Shown here one piece after another: positions 9,535 through 18,872 of a stretch of DNA of 64,000 bases. Source of the stretch: Chitinivibrionales bacterium (GTDB lineage: Bacteria > Fibrobacterota > Chitinivibrionia > Chitinivibrionales > FEN-1185); contig DATJAL010000001.1 of NCBI GenBank assembly GCA_035516255.1, positions 62,001 through 126,000 of the forward strand, written 5' to 3'. A program made the position numbers and the translations under genes. The notes under the pieces are model-generated. The model searched no databases. It was not told the DNA's origin and was given only the letters and a program-made list of their open reading frames with translations. Numbering within the stretch: position 1 is the stretch's first letter; the number at the start of each line of letters is the position of its first letter.

Positions 9535-10215
9535 ATGGCCGATTTTCCGAAAAAAGGGTTTTCTCCCTCTGATCCTGACGATGAAATAGACCTTGAAGCG
9601 CTGGTGCAAAAAGCACCTTCTCCCCCTCAGCAGCAGAAAGTGCAGCCGCCCCAGCCGCCTCGGCAGGAAAAACCTGTCCGGGCCGCCTCATCGGAGGAGG
9701 AATTTGATCTGGCCACCGTCGGCAAGGCGCCGAAAAATATTGAAGCACCTTCGAAACCTGCCGCGCCAAAGGACCAGCAGCCCGTTGAAACAGTTAAGCA
9801 TGCGCACGCCGAATCGTACGCCGTTGATGCCGAAACCGAATATGACCATCCTGTTCCAAGAAAAAAAGTTAGAATTCTTCCTGAATTTCCGACACTCATA
9901 CTCATCATCATCGTGTCGATCGTGACCGCGGTGATCACTGGCATCATCGTACGGTATACAATGCCTTCGCTGGAGAACAAAGTGGCAGAGGTTTATTCCA
10001 ATCAGGAAAATACCAGCGTCAAATTGAATGATCTTGAGCAATCGGTTTCCAAACTCCTCGACGAAGTAAAAACCATGCGGGAAAAAGCAAAACCCCAGCC
10101 GCCGGCCTCGTCGGCACCTGCTAAAAAGGTCAAGGCAAAGGCAAAAGCGGCAACGGAACCGGAAGGGGGCCCTGGACTGCAAGGCGAATCCTCTGCACCT
10201 GCCGGAACTGAGTAA
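9535..10215 (+). CDS. single-pass membrane protein with Pro/Ala-rich ends, unknown function
   Basis: No family recognised. The 226-residue protein has an acidic, proline- and glutamine-rich cytoplasmic-looking N-terminal region (residues 1-115), one strongly hydrophobic helix at about 118-142 (LILIIIVSIVTAVITGIIV), a short predicted coiled coil (about 145-185, heptad-like Leu/Val pattern) and a Lys/Ala/Pro-rich tail. The ribosome site AGGAGG lies six bases before the ATG and is one of the strongest in the window, so it is probably well translated. amrS begins 21 bp after its stop. Confidence 0.65.
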   Translation: MADFPKKGFSPSDPDDEIDLEALVQKAPSPPQQQKVQPPQPPRQEKPVRAASSEEEFDLATVGKAPKNIEAPSKPAAPKDQQPVETVKHAHAESYAVDAETEYDHPVPRKKVRILPEFPTLILIIIVSIVTAVITGIIVRYTMPSLENKVAEVYSNQENTSVKLNDLEQSVSKLLDEVKTMREKAKPQPPASSAPAKKVKAKAKAATEPEGGPGLQGESSAPAGTE

Positions 10216-10236
10216 ACGGCGTTCAGCTGCGCCTGC

Positions 10237-11259
10237 ATGAAAAAAGCAGATTACTTCACGGTTGTTTCGTCTGCTGGAAAAAAAATCCGCTGCGAACTCT
10301 GCCCTCACCATTGCCTGCTGACAGACGGTAAAACCGGCATCTGCATGATGCGGAAAAACGAAGGCGGCGTGCTGTACACGCTCACCTACTGCCGCCCGGT
10401 CTCCACCGCCGTAGATCCGGTCGAAAAGAAACCGCTCTACCACTTTTATCCCGGTTCCTCAATTTTCTCAAGCGGTCCGAACGGCTGTACCTTCAAATGC
10501 TGCTTCTGCCAGAACTGCGAAATTTCCCAGATGATCCTTCCCACAAAAGAAATTCCCGCAAAGAAATTTGCCGGCATGATCATCGACAGCGGGACCATCG
10601 GCATCGCATACACCTATTCGGAACCCTATATCTGGTTCGAAACCATCATGGAAGTCGGCGCGATGGTACGGGAAAAAGGCCTTAAAAATGTGATGGTGAC
10701 CAACGGATTCATGGAGGCAGGTCCTCTCAATGAATTGCTTACTCTTGTTGACGCGATGAACATTGATATCAAATCGATGAACCCTGCGTTTTACCGGAGA
10801 TTATGCAAAGCCAGGCTGGAACCAGTGTTGAAAACATGCGAGGCTGTTAAAAAGAAATGCCATCTTGAAATCACCAATCTGCTCATCACCGATGAAAATG
10901 ATTCTGAAAAAGACATTAAAGGACTTGTTGATTATGTCGCGGCCAACCTTGGGAAAGACACGCCGTTACATTTCTCAAGATATTTTCCCCGTTACAAGAT
11001 GTACGCGTCGCCTACGCCTCAAGAATCTTTGCTTATGGCTTATCAAATCGCCAAGGAAAAACTTGATTATGTTTATCTTGGAAATGTTGATTTGAATAAA
11101 GGATCAGACACCCATTGTCCATCGTGCGGAAACTTGCTGGTCCAACGAAGAGGCTATTCTGTTTCGTTCTGTTCCCCTCCGTTAAAAAAGAATCCTTCCA
11201 CGAATACCGCTTTATGCCCGAAATGCGGGTTTCGGACAAACATTGTTATTGCCGGCTGA
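10237..11259 (+). CDS. amrS: AmmeMemoRadiSam-system radical SAM enzyme
   Basis: A 340-residue radical-SAM protein with the cluster motif C84-x3-C88-x2-C91 (GCTFKCCFCQN). A cysteine-rich N-terminal segment (C19, C22, C26, C36; LCPHHC...GICMMR) is typical of AmrS/PflA-like proteins of the AmmeMemoRadiSam group. The VSTAVDPVEKKPLYHF stretch and a C-terminal CPxCG zinc-type pair are also present. The reaction is not established in the family; AmrS, AMMECR1 and Memo homologues co-occur. Neither an AMMECR1 nor a Memo gene is in the window. No clear ribosome site precedes the ATG, which fits coupling to the upstream gene. Confidence 0.88.
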   Translation: MKKADYFTVVSSAGKKIRCELCPHHCLLTDGKTGICMMRKNEGGVLYTLTYCRPVSTAVDPVEKKPLYHFYPGSSIFSSGPNGCTFKCCFCQNCEISQMILPTKEIPAKKFAGMIIDSGTIGIAYTYSEPYIWFETIMEVGAMVREKGLKNVMVTNGFMEAGPLNELLTLVDAMNIDIKSMNPAFYRRLCKARLEPVLKTCEAVKKKCHLEITNLLITDENDSEKDIKGLVDYVAANLGKDTPLHFSRYFPRYKMYASPTPQESLLMAYQIAKEKLDYVYLGNVDLNKGSDTHCPSCGNLLVQRRGYSVSFCSPPLKKNPSTNTALCPKCGFRTNIVIAG

Positions 11260-11341
11260 TTGACGGTTGCTTTGCCGCCGGATGCATGATTTTCGTTATA
11301 ACATCAATCCTGAATTGCAAGATCAGCAAAAGTGCATTATA

Positions 11342-11989
11342 CTAACCGGGCGGTAGGTCAAACCATTTCGCAATCACCCAGAGCGAGGAATTAGTGGGAT
11401 CCCTTTCGAGGTAAAACACCTGCACGTCAATATCGACAATGTATTCATTGATCACGCGGTCGTAATCAGTTTTCAGGTCTATCTCCATGACCCCGCCGCG
11501 TACGATCACCTCCGCGTATTCCGTGCCGTCTGGTCCCTGGAGATACACGATGTTGTTCGTGTCGATGGGCTCAGGCTGAACCTGATAAAAAATCTCGGTC
11601 GCTTGTGAAAACAGGTTGTTGTGGATCTGGATTTCCTCGTCATAGGTCCAGTAATACGCCTGCGTTATTCCCCTTTTCCAGATATATTCAAACGCCGTGT
11701 CGATCGTTTCAACGTCTCTGACCGGTTTTCCGGAATAATCCGGCTGAAACCCTTGGCGGACGTAGAATCTGAAATCCTTGGTCGGCGAAAAAAGATCGCT
11801 GAACAAATTGATCTGACGCGTTTCATAGGCCTGGAACAACTGCATCACCGTGCCGGCGGGCGTTGTTCTGCCCGTGGTGACTCCCTCCGGCTCGCCCGTG
11901 AGAGGAAAAAAGGGGGTGCCGCAGGTGCACAGAAAGGCTGTGACAACCGAGGCGATTATAACGAAGAATGCATTCCGAAAGTTAATCAT
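11342..11989 (-). CDS. lipoprotein with NTF2-like fold (tandem paralogue 2)
   Basis: The 215-residue product starts with a signal sequence ending near AFLCTCG, an imperfect lipobox. The body reads as an alpha/beta-cone (SnoaL/NTF2-like) domain: a helix with QLFQAYETRQINLFSDLFSP followed by KDFRFYV, then several beta strands ending in SLWVIAKWFDLP. The gene directly upstream (12007-12528) encodes a shorter protein with the same order of elements, so the two look like tandem paralogues. It lies 17 bp behind that gene and converges on amrS. Function unknown; lipoproteins of this kind often sit at the inner face of the outer membrane. Confidence 0.6.
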   Translation of the reverse strand: MINFRNAFFVIIASVVTAFLCTCGTPFFPLTGEPEGVTTGRTTPAGTVMQLFQAYETRQINLFSDLFSPTKDFRFYVRQGFQPDYSGKPVRDVETIDTAFEYIWKRGITQAYYWTYDEEIQIHNNLFSQATEIFYQVQPEPIDTNNIVYLQGPDGTEYAEVIVRGGVMEIDLKTDYDRVINEYIVDIDVQVFYLERDPTNSSLWVIAKWFDLPPG

Positions 11990-12006
11990 GAAACACTCGC
12001 CATCCG

Positions 12007-12528
12007 TTAAAAATCAGGAGTAAACAGAGGGTGAAAGATTGACATTCCCTGATATTTGTCCTTCCAGTAACAGATGTTCCAGTTGTTTATTGTCGAATTG
12101 AATATCAATTTAAATTCTGCCTGGTCGCTTATGGTGTAGGTTTTTGGAGGTATGGCGACGGTATCCACCGCCGAGATATGGTAGCTTCGGTAGATGAAAA
12201 AGGTGTCCTGAATGGTCTTGTCGTGCAATGAGTCGTTCCTCCAGGTAATGCTGATTTCATACTGGCGCTGAATGGTATACAGGTGGTCGGTGAACGTTTT
12301 CCGGTCAAACTCGTTCCCATTGATGTCGACATAGATGAAATCGTCGGTGAATAAATCGTTGTAATCCAGTTTGTTGAATTGTTTGTCGGTGTTCCACAAA
12401 AGCGACGCGAAATTGAACGGATCCTCGACCGTCTCGTTGGCCGGGTACTCCACAGGCCTCGGATCAAAAATACCGCAGGAGGCAACCGCCAGTGAAAGCA
12501 CTGCAACGACAAATGTAACTTTACGCAT
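12007..12528 (-). CDS. lipoprotein with NTF2-like fold (tandem paralogue 1)
   Basis: I chose the ATG at 12528 (two bases after the upstream stop) because it gives a clean lipoprotein signal, MRKVTFVVAVLSLAVASCG, with lipobox LAVASC. The 173-residue product then has KLDYNDLFTDDFIYVDINGN and several strand-like segments ending in NNWNICYWKDKY, matching the layout of the neighbouring lipoprotein at 11342-11989. It is the third gene of an apparent rsmA-barrel-lipoprotein-lipoprotein operon. No enzyme motif is visible, so binding or an assembly role for the adjacent barrel is only a guess. Confidence 0.6.
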   Translation of the reverse strand: MRKVTFVVAVLSLAVASCGIFDPRPVEYPANETVEDPFNFASLLWNTDKQFNKLDYNDLFTDDFIYVDINGNEFDRKTFTDHLYTIQRQYEISITWRNDSLHDKTIQDTFFIYRSYHISAVDTVAIPPKTYTISDQAEFKLIFNSTINNWNICYWKDKYQGMSIFHPLFTPDF

Positions 12529-12530
12529 GA

Positions 12531-14501
12531 TTAGAAAACTCCGTTGAGAGAAATATGGATGTCCCAAAATTTATCATGAATATCAAAGACCCTCGTGAAA
12601 GCGGCGTTGAACGCGAGCCGCCGGTCGAGCCGGTATGCAAGCGTGAGAAACGGCGAAACCCGGCTGCCGGCGTTGAAGGTAAGGGCATATTCCCGCGTCA
12701 GGGTGTTGAATTCACGTACGTCAATGTACTCGTACGAACAGCCCGCGCTCCCGGACCAGACGTCAAGCAGCTTTACCGCCGCAGACAGCTTGACTCCATG
12801 CTCCCATGATTTGTCCATGATGGCGTAATATTCTTTGTACGCGGCCGCCTCTTCGGGCGTTTTGAACGTCGTGGAATCGAGGTATTGCCTGCCGTTCCAG
12901 GTGCCGAAGTCCCAATAGGTCTCCTTCCACTCCGTCTTGAGCGTCAGCCACGGGACCACGGCAACGTCGAACAAGGCGAGCGAGGTCCATTGCCTCGAAT
13001 ACGGCGGCGGCTTTCCAATTTTCGTTTCCGGAAACGTGTAGTCGGTTCTTTTGACGTCGGCGCTCATTGCTTCCGATAGGGTGCATCGCTGGCACACCGT
13101 GAAATCTAGCGTGCCGCCGACGCGCAAAAACCAGTCCACCGTGTTGTTGGCGCTCATTTCCTTCCGGATATAACTGGTAATGTTTTTCGAATATTCCAGA
13201 AAAAGCACCGTCTTGCCCCATGACGCCGGTATCGGCACCAAGGAGAATTTCTGCCGGTTGACGATGATGTCGTTGTCAAGCGGCGGATCTGACCTGATGG
13301 TGTCACCGTTTTCGACCAGAAAATTCGGGTAGTCCTTGGAATAGCGCGAGATGTCGGACGTGTATTCGGCGCCCATGCCGTTTTTTAAATATTTCGACAC
13401 GGAATTAATCAGGCCGAAGCGGTAAGCGCGGTAATCATCAAGACTGGCCGTCAGGCTGGCAAGCGGCGATTGGCCGGAATATTTATCCTCGCGCTCCCAG
13501 TCGATGGAAAAACCTCCCTTGTACGAGACAAAAAACTGCGAGTCTGTGGCAAGCAGAAAATTCACAGCATGGTCGGAGTTCTTCCGGCTCCCCCACTCGC
13601 CGGCATAGGACAGCGTGTGCTCGGAATACGAATACACCACACCCGGCTGGAAATAGAACCGCGTTTTTCCCCGGATCCCGGCCATCACCTGGTACGAGCG
13701 TTCGTTCTTTTCCGGGTCGTTGATGAGGTGCGGCTTTCCCTGCGCCTGGCCCAGGAACGCATCTCTTCCGTCTGTCAAGGAGTCGGCGTAATAAGCAAAC
13801 GCGCTGTCGCCGCCGGGCATGCCCAGGTACAACAGCGCCGAACCGGTGCCGGTGGCCAACTTAGAAGTTCCCATCACCCTGCCGTAACTCTTGGCGTTCA
13901 CGATAAGGGGCAGGTACGGAAGCGGCAGCCCCGGATTGCCGAATTCACCTCCGGCATAATATCCCTTGTCCCTGAGTAAAGTGCCGAATTGATTCACGCT
14001 GAGCGCGCCGAGGCTGTCGCTCCACGCCCTTCCGGTTGCGCCGCCGTGGATTTTTACGGGCACGCCGAACGGCGCGATGGAAAGCACGGGACCCACATCG
14101 ACCGAGCCGAGGAGCCCCTGACTCGACGTGCGTTTGTCAAGGATAAGCACCGGCGTCCATTCGAGTCCTACGGTAAGCCGTTGCCAGTGCAGCTTTCTCG
14201 CGTATTCGCCCGACAGATCGTAGGCCTGGTCTTTGGTATCGAACCAGGAATCATTTGTCAATTCGTAATCAACGTTCTGGTTGACCATGCTGTTCGCGGT
14301 ATTGGAAAGCATGCTCAGCGAGTCCCTCACCTTGAAGGTGCGGATATACAGGCTCTGGTCGGAGCCGTACTGGGTGACATTGGAATCGGTTTCCGCAGGC
14401 GGCTGGGGAACGGCGAGCAGAAGCGGCCAATCAACGGCCTGTCCGAACAGCGGCCATGCCCACGTCGCGGCGATCAGAAGAATTCGAATTATATACCGCA
14501 T
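12531..14501 (-). CDS. predicted outer-membrane beta-barrel protein, function unknown
   Basis: A 656-residue exported protein. I place the start at 14501 (MRYIIRILLIAATWAWPLFG, a signal peptide) rather than the upstream ATG at 14525, which would only lengthen the overlap with rsmA. The mature part alternates hydrophobic and polar residues with many aromatic residues and ends in VFDIHDKFWDIHISLNGVF, a terminal strand with C-terminal phenylalanine typical of barrels. No known family is recognised. The start overlaps the end of rsmA by 13 bases, and two lipoprotein genes follow within 2 and 17 bp, so barrel and lipoproteins may form one outer-membrane complex. Confidence 0.6.
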   Translation of the reverse strand: MRYIIRILLIAATWAWPLFGQAVDWPLLLAVPQPPAETDSNVTQYGSDQSLYIRTFKVRDSLSMLSNTANSMVNQNVDYELTNDSWFDTKDQAYDLSGEYARKLHWQRLTVGLEWTPVLILDKRTSSQGLLGSVDVGPVLSIAPFGVPVKIHGGATGRAWSDSLGALSVNQFGTLLRDKGYYAGGEFGNPGLPLPYLPLIVNAKSYGRVMGTSKLATGTGSALLYLGMPGGDSAFAYYADSLTDGRDAFLGQAQGKPHLINDPEKNERSYQVMAGIRGKTRFYFQPGVVYSYSEHTLSYAGEWGSRKNSDHAVNFLLATDSQFFVSYKGGFSIDWEREDKYSGQSPLASLTASLDDYRAYRFGLINSVSKYLKNGMGAEYTSDISRYSKDYPNFLVENGDTIRSDPPLDNDIIVNRQKFSLVPIPASWGKTVLFLEYSKNITSYIRKEMSANNTVDWFLRVGGTLDFTVCQRCTLSEAMSADVKRTDYTFPETKIGKPPPYSRQWTSLALFDVAVVPWLTLKTEWKETYWDFGTWNGRQYLDSTTFKTPEEAAAYKEYYAIMDKSWEHGVKLSAAVKLLDVWSGSAGCSYEYIDVREFNTLTREYALTFNAGSRVSPFLTLAYRLDRRLAFNAAFTRVFDIHDKFWDIHISLNGVF

Positions 14502-15271
14502 GTTTTTTTGTACAATTCCAGCCATTGGTAGGGAGAAAGGTCTTCGGCGCGCGCGCCGTGCCCCATGTTCATTTGTGTCAGGATATCGGTAAAATGCTCC
14601 CTGCCGCCGTCTCGTCCCAGGACGTTCGCGAGCATTTTTCTTCTCATCCTGAAGCCGCTGTCAACAAACTTGAAGAATGCCTCCCATGACTTTCGTGGCA
14701 GCTTGTGCTCCAGGTTCCGTTCCACCACGAGCCTGACCACCGCCGAATCAACCGCGGGCTTTGGAAAAAAAGCGCCCGGCGGCACGGTAAAAAGAATTTC
14801 TGGCGCGCCGAAAAACTGGCAGAATACCGACAGAAATCCCATCTGTTTTGAATGGGGCTTTGCCGCGATCCTCTGCGCCACTTCGCGCTGCACCATAAAC
14901 GTAAACGACAGGATGTCTTCCCCGTAAGAAAGCGTCTTTTTTATGATCATCGCGCCGATGGAATACGGAAGGTTCCCCACCACGTGCAGGGGAAATCCCG
15001 CCGCTGCAAAATCAAACGCGAGCGCGTCGCAACGGTGAAGCGTCCATGTTCCAGGCCCGAGTTCTTCAGCGAGACCGGCGACCAGGTCAGCGTCGACTTC
15101 CACGCAGTGAAAAAAAGGATACAGGGTTTTGAGGTGAACGCTCAGAGCGCCCTTGCCGGGGCCTATCTCAAGAACATTTTCTCCCCGAGAGGCGCCAACG
15201 CTTCTGGCGATTCGCTCCGCGTATGATACCGCGGTAAGAAAATGTTGTCCCAGGTGCTTTTTGGGTCCCAT
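14489..15271 (-). CDS. rsmA: 16S rRNA dimethyladenosine transferase (A1518/A1519)
   Basis: RsmA/KsgA dimethylates two adjacent adenines in helix 45 of 16S rRNA during 30S maturation. The N-terminal KKHLGQHFL, the SAM-binding VLEIGPGKGALSVHL, and the NLPYSIG catalytic motif (N-L/I-P-Y) are all present, and the 260-residue length is normal. It is the first gene of a minus-strand series whose other members encode envelope proteins, an unusual pairing that is probably only positional. Its last 13 bases overlap the barrel gene. Confidence 0.95.
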   Translation of the reverse strand: MGPKKHLGQHFLTAVSYAERIARSVGASRGENVLEIGPGKGALSVHLKTLYPFFHCVEVDADLVAGLAEELGPGTWTLHRCDALAFDFAAAGFPLHVVGNLPYSIGAMIIKKTLSYGEDILSFTFMVQREVAQRIAAKPHSKQMGFLSVFCQFFGAPEILFTVPPGAFFPKPAVDSAVVRLVVERNLEHKLPRKSWEAFFKFVDSGFRMRRKMLANVLGRDGGREHFTDILTQMNMGHGARAEDLSPYQWLELYKKTCGI

Positions 15272-15411
15272 GCTTCAGGACGCAGCTCCGGTTGCATTTT
15301 CCAGGATACGGTTCCGTATAAAAACGGCGTTTCCAGGCAAATGAGATTGACAACGCTCAACAGAAAACGTAATTTCTACCATGTCCGTCCGCATAAAAAA
15401 AGGAGCGTTGC

Positions 15412-15813
15412 GTGAGAAAAAAGGTGTTCATCGTCCTGCTGGCATTGGTCGCCGGCCTTTCTTTCTGCCAGACAAAAAAAACCGTCGAAAAACCAACGCC
15501 ACAGCCCGAGCTTCGAAAGGTAGAATTCGTGCCCCCCGCCGATTCGGTGGTGACCATGGAGCAGATGAAAAAATGGCTCGTGTGCAATTCCTACCTTGAT
15601 TCCCTGAGCGTTATTTATAAGGACTCCTTTTCAGTGAACGACGCCGCCCGCCAGGCGAGATATCAAGAGGATTTCCTCAAGGCCCAGGACAAAATCTGCG
15701 TGCGAGCCGGCCTCACGGGCGGCTATGCAGAGTATTGCTGGATCTTAAAGAGCATCGGCAGCCCGGCGAACAGGAAGATCGTCGATTCGCTCAAATTGAC
15801 AACATACAAATAG
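15412..15813 (+). CDS. small exported protein, possible lipoprotein
   Basis: A 133-residue protein starting MRKKVFIVLLALVAGLSFCQ, a hydrophobic signal with a cysteine in a weak lipobox context (LSFC). The rest is polar and mostly helical, with a segment resembling a short calcium-free repeat (QMKKWLVCNSYLDSLSVIYKDSF). No family recognised. A GGAGCG-type ribosome site precedes the ATG. It sits alone between the divergent rsmA and the convergent Wzi-like gene. Confidence 0.55.
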   Translation: MRKKVFIVLLALVAGLSFCQTKKTVEKPTPQPELRKVEFVPPADSVVTMEQMKKWLVCNSYLDSLSVIYKDSFSVNDAARQARYQEDFLKAQDKICVRAGLTGGYAEYCWILKSIGSPANRKIVDSLKLTTYK

Positions 15814-15820
15814 TACCGTT

Positions 15821-17467
15821 TTAAAAATACAGCCCACCGTAAACCTGAATTAACGATTTTCCCGAAAAATCATAATCGTATTTGACCGCTGCGCGGAACA
15901 CGCCGAGCTGATCGAACTTCCAAAAGGCGCCGATGCGGGAAATCGTTTGGGTGCCTGCTCCCAGAAAATGCTTGATCGGCGAATCGGCATCCGGCTTTGG
16001 AGGATCCTGGAACACGTCACGGATATTGCCCCCGCGGACCGACGAATTGGTCCGCATATTGGTAAAGGTGAGACCGGCGGAGTTTTTAAGCGAGACTCTG
16101 CTTTCACATGATAGAAATAGAAGGTCAGAATTCGGCCCCAGCGGAGCGCCGAGGCAGACGTTGAAGTTGTCGTAGCGGGCGGCACCGCCGAAGAAATGGG
16201 TATAGACCCAGGGTTCGACCCTGCAGTATTCCGCGGTAGCGGTCAAATCGTGCGACAGCAGGCTCGTGAAATACTGGGCGCCGACGTCGAACGCCCATTT
16301 ATTCCCCCAGTCGTCCGAAAGAATGGTCCACGGTGTGGTGAAATCATCAATAAAAATCTCGCAATACCAGCGGAAATCGTCGGGCCACGACAAGTTGAAG
16401 TCAAAGGACAGAGCCTTGTTGTCCCGATCTCCGAGGTAATGCTCCATAAAGGCATAAGGTACAAACGGAATCATATACGCAATTTCCCAGGTCCGGGTAA
16501 CACCGTAGTACTCCGACCGGAGCGCATTGGCGGAATCCGGAGCGGTATGCGGCTCGTTGGTGGTGCTTCCGTTGATGACCACCTCGGTGAGCGCAGCGGT
16601 AAACCGGTTTTTAAACAACGGCACCTGTATTCGGTGTGTGTAAAAATACTTCGGCATGTCCTTGTCGCTTTTCAATTGCCCAAAGGCCTGAATATATTCC
16701 ATGAAGCCGAACGAGAGCTGGCCGCGCAGATACGTTTCGGGCGGGGCGTCCCCGGAGAACGTGAGCGGGCTTGCCAGCGCGGGTCCCTGCTTGATTTTAT
16801 CAACCGCCACGTCGAGGCGGAACGGCGAACCGATATAGACGATACCGCCGCGCAGCAAATCGGACGAGCGCGCGTGGCTGGAATCGGCCCTTGAATACAG
16901 ATTGTAGGGCAGGCCATTGTAGGGCTGATAATCGGATTGATGGTACATGGTGTCTGAACGATAGTCCGTCCACACGTCCATTCCCGAATAAAAGGAGACC
17001 GGACCAAGGCCCGCCTGCAGGGACGGGCTGGCGGTACCGCGCACATAGCCGGCGTCTTTAGCGCCGAAGCTCCCGGCGTTGGTGTCGGCAAGAACGAGCC
17101 GCACGCCGACCTGCGCATCATGTTTCTTGTTTTTCCAATGCAAAAGCGCATTGTCGGGGGAAATTCGCTTCCGTAATTCGCGGATGTCAGCCTTCTCGGC
17201 ATCGGAAAGCCGGACGGAAAGCGAGTCTGCCTTTGAAAGAAACGAAAGCACATCGCACACCGTCATCGGCTGAGTGAAAAATGATGCGGGGAGCGGGAGG
17301 GCATACCGGGTCGCCAGACGGTACATCACGGCATCAACGGCAGGATCAACGGACAATGCGGGACATATTTCGGCGTGCACCTGCGAGCAAAAAAGAAAAG
17401 CGGCGCTGGCCAACGCGGCGACGAAGCCTTTTTTCATATACGATGAAAATAATTCAATGAGGCGCAT
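15821..17467 (-). CDS. Wzi-like outer-membrane beta-barrel (capsule-assembly family)
   Basis: About 548 residues. A signal peptide (MKKGFVAALASAAFLFCSQVHA, which could also be the true start at 17437) is followed by a short helical domain (about 45-110) and a long barrel region with many aromatic girdle residues, closing in VYGGLYF. Segments such as EHYLGDRDNKALSFDF and FRWYCEIFIDDF resemble the Wzi/capsule-assembly barrel family, whose members bind surface polysaccharide at the outer membrane. The family call is by feel of the motifs, so treat it as likely, not certain. The gene converges on the small exported protein, 7 bp away. I took the ATG at 17467 because a GGTGAG-like site lies just before it. 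Confidence 0.55.
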   Translation of the reverse strand: MRLIELFSSYMKKGFVAALASAAFLFCSQVHAEICPALSVDPAVDAVMYRLATRYALPLPASFFTQPMTVCDVLSFLSKADSLSVRLSDAEKADIRELRKRISPDNALLHWKNKKHDAQVGVRLVLADTNAGSFGAKDAGYVRGTASPSLQAGLGPVSFYSGMDVWTDYRSDTMYHQSDYQPYNGLPYNLYSRADSSHARSSDLLRGGIVYIGSPFRLDVAVDKIKQGPALASPLTFSGDAPPETYLRGQLSFGFMEYIQAFGQLKSDKDMPKYFYTHRIQVPLFKNRFTAALTEVVINGSTTNEPHTAPDSANALRSEYYGVTRTWEIAYMIPFVPYAFMEHYLGDRDNKALSFDFNLSWPDDFRWYCEIFIDDFTTPWTILSDDWGNKWAFDVGAQYFTSLLSHDLTATAEYCRVEPWVYTHFFGGAARYDNFNVCLGAPLGPNSDLLFLSCESRVSLKNSAGLTFTNMRTNSSVRGGNIRDVFQDPPKPDADSPIKHFLGAGTQTISRIGAFWKFDQLGVFRAAVKYDYDFSGKSLIQVYGGLYF

Positions 17468-17522
17468 GTTTCTCACCGCTTGTCCAAAAAGACTTCACTT
17501 TCCATATACCCCGAGCGTTGCA

Positions 17523-18536
17523 TCATTTGGAATACTTTTTTTGAATTTCCACTATAAATTTAAGGTGTTTTTTAACATAGGGAATCTGCGAATACGGTTC
17601 CGGCACCGGGCGGGCAAGCGCTTTTTTGCATACGGCGAGACACTCGTTTCTGCCGCCGAGATTGTCGTAGCTCGATGCCATGATCTGGTATCCTGAAAGT
17701 AAATCGGACCAGTTTACCGGAATCCGGTTTTCAGAACTCGCGACCAGTTTTTTGGCCCAGCCGATGGCGTCGGGCCACAGGTGTTTCCATAAGGCAATCC
17801 GCGCCTTGAGCCGGAGAAAAATGGTGTTTGAGGGCAGCTCTGCGAGTACCGTGGACGCTACCGAGTCGGCGACGTCGTACTGGTTCCTTTCGAGCAGCAT
17901 CCAGCACAGCGAGTTTTTTGCGACGTAGGAATACGGGAAAGCGGCCTTCGTTGACAGCCACACCTGATCGAGCCCCTCTTTTCTCCGGTCGCCGAAAAAA
18001 GGAAGCCATTTGAGGTGCTGGCTGATGTAATAATTAAAAATTCCTAGACCCAGGTACGCAGGATAGAAATCCGGGTCGCTTTTTATGACCCGTTTGAAAA
18101 CGCCCAGCGAGTTCATTCCGTACCGGACCGCCGAAGGCCAGTTTCCGACCTTTGCCTGGATGATGCTTATGCCGCCCTGTAGGTTGCCGACATAAAAAAG
18201 GCACGACAGTGAATCGCGCCCTGTCTTGCCGGGCAGGTCTTTATTCAAGGTCTGGATCGCGGCGCACGCTTTTTTAAAAAAAGAATCGACCTCAAGGTTA
18301 TAGGATTCGTAATCGAGTATCCTGGTTTGTATCGAAGCGACAACGAGGTAAGACGCATCGGCGTTGTCAGGATCCATGGAAAGAAGAAGATTTGAAAAAT
18401 ATTCGGATTTGTCGTAGCGCTGGTGAACCAGGTAGAATTTTGCGGAATCTAGGAAGTTTGCCGATGAGTCCTGCTGGCAAGAAGCGCTCAAATAAAAAAT
18501 ATAGAGCGGATAAAAAACAATGGGAAAGCGCTTCAT
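17523..18536 (-). CDS. TPR-containing lipoprotein
   Basis: The ATG at 18536 gives a lipoprotein signal MKRFPIVFYPLYIFYLSASCQ (lipobox LSASC). The 337-residue mature chain reads as helix pairs of the TPR type (for example DSAKFYLVHQRYDKSEYFSN and YPAYLGLGIFNYYISQHL), so it is probably a periplasmic scaffold. The segment around YLGLGIFNYYISQ resembles TPR proteins that sit beside exported enzymes in FCB bacteria, but no precise match is known to me. It is 55 bp upstream of the Wzi-like gene on the same strand and may be cotranscribed with it. Confidence 0.7.
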   Translation of the reverse strand: MKRFPIVFYPLYIFYLSASCQQDSSANFLDSAKFYLVHQRYDKSEYFSNLLLSMDPDNADASYLVVASIQTRILDYESYNLEVDSFFKKACAAIQTLNKDLPGKTGRDSLSCLFYVGNLQGGISIIQAKVGNWPSAVRYGMNSLGVFKRVIKSDPDFYPAYLGLGIFNYYISQHLKWLPFFGDRRKEGLDQVWLSTKAAFPYSYVAKNSLCWMLLERNQYDVADSVASTVLAELPSNTIFLRLKARIALWKHLWPDAIGWAKKLVASSENRIPVNWSDLLSGYQIMASSYDNLGGRNECLAVCKKALARPVPEPYSQIPYVKKHLKFIVEIQKKYSK

Positions 18537-18872
18537 GCAAAATCCAAGAATTTTAAACCGACAAATTATGAAAAAAAAACAAAAAACACTTTTAAAAGCG
18601 CGAAAAAGCATTTACCTTTTAAATATACAACCGAATCATCGCTTGGGGTGTTTTCTGATGTAAAATCATGGCATGATTGATAAAAAAATGGCAATCATTA
18701 ATAATTATTTTTTTTTTGCAGTTACAGAACTATATTTATTACATACTAATTTTCGTGATGGTACTTCTATCAAATTTTCATGTTGTTGAAATAGCTGGCA
18801 AAGTGCCATTAAACCGATAAAATACGGGAATCATCCTTTGACCCCCACACTTAAATGAAAAGGAACTCCCCT
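18537..18872. other. AT-rich divergent intergenic region
   Basis: This 336-bp spacer separates the TPR lipoprotein (minus) from the PorV-like barrel gene (plus). It is strongly AT-rich with poly-A/T runs and holds a short inverted repeat at 18664-18678. Promoters for both genes are expected here, but I cannot assign hexamers with confidence. No ORF or RNA gene is visible. Confidence 0.5.
18664..18678. promoter_or_regulatory. inverted repeat, possible operator
   Basis: AATCAT and ATGATT flank GGC in the divergent spacer before the barrel/TPR gene. The symmetry suits a dimeric regulator, but no regulator gene is adjacent and the match may be chance in AT-rich DNA. Confidence 0.25.
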
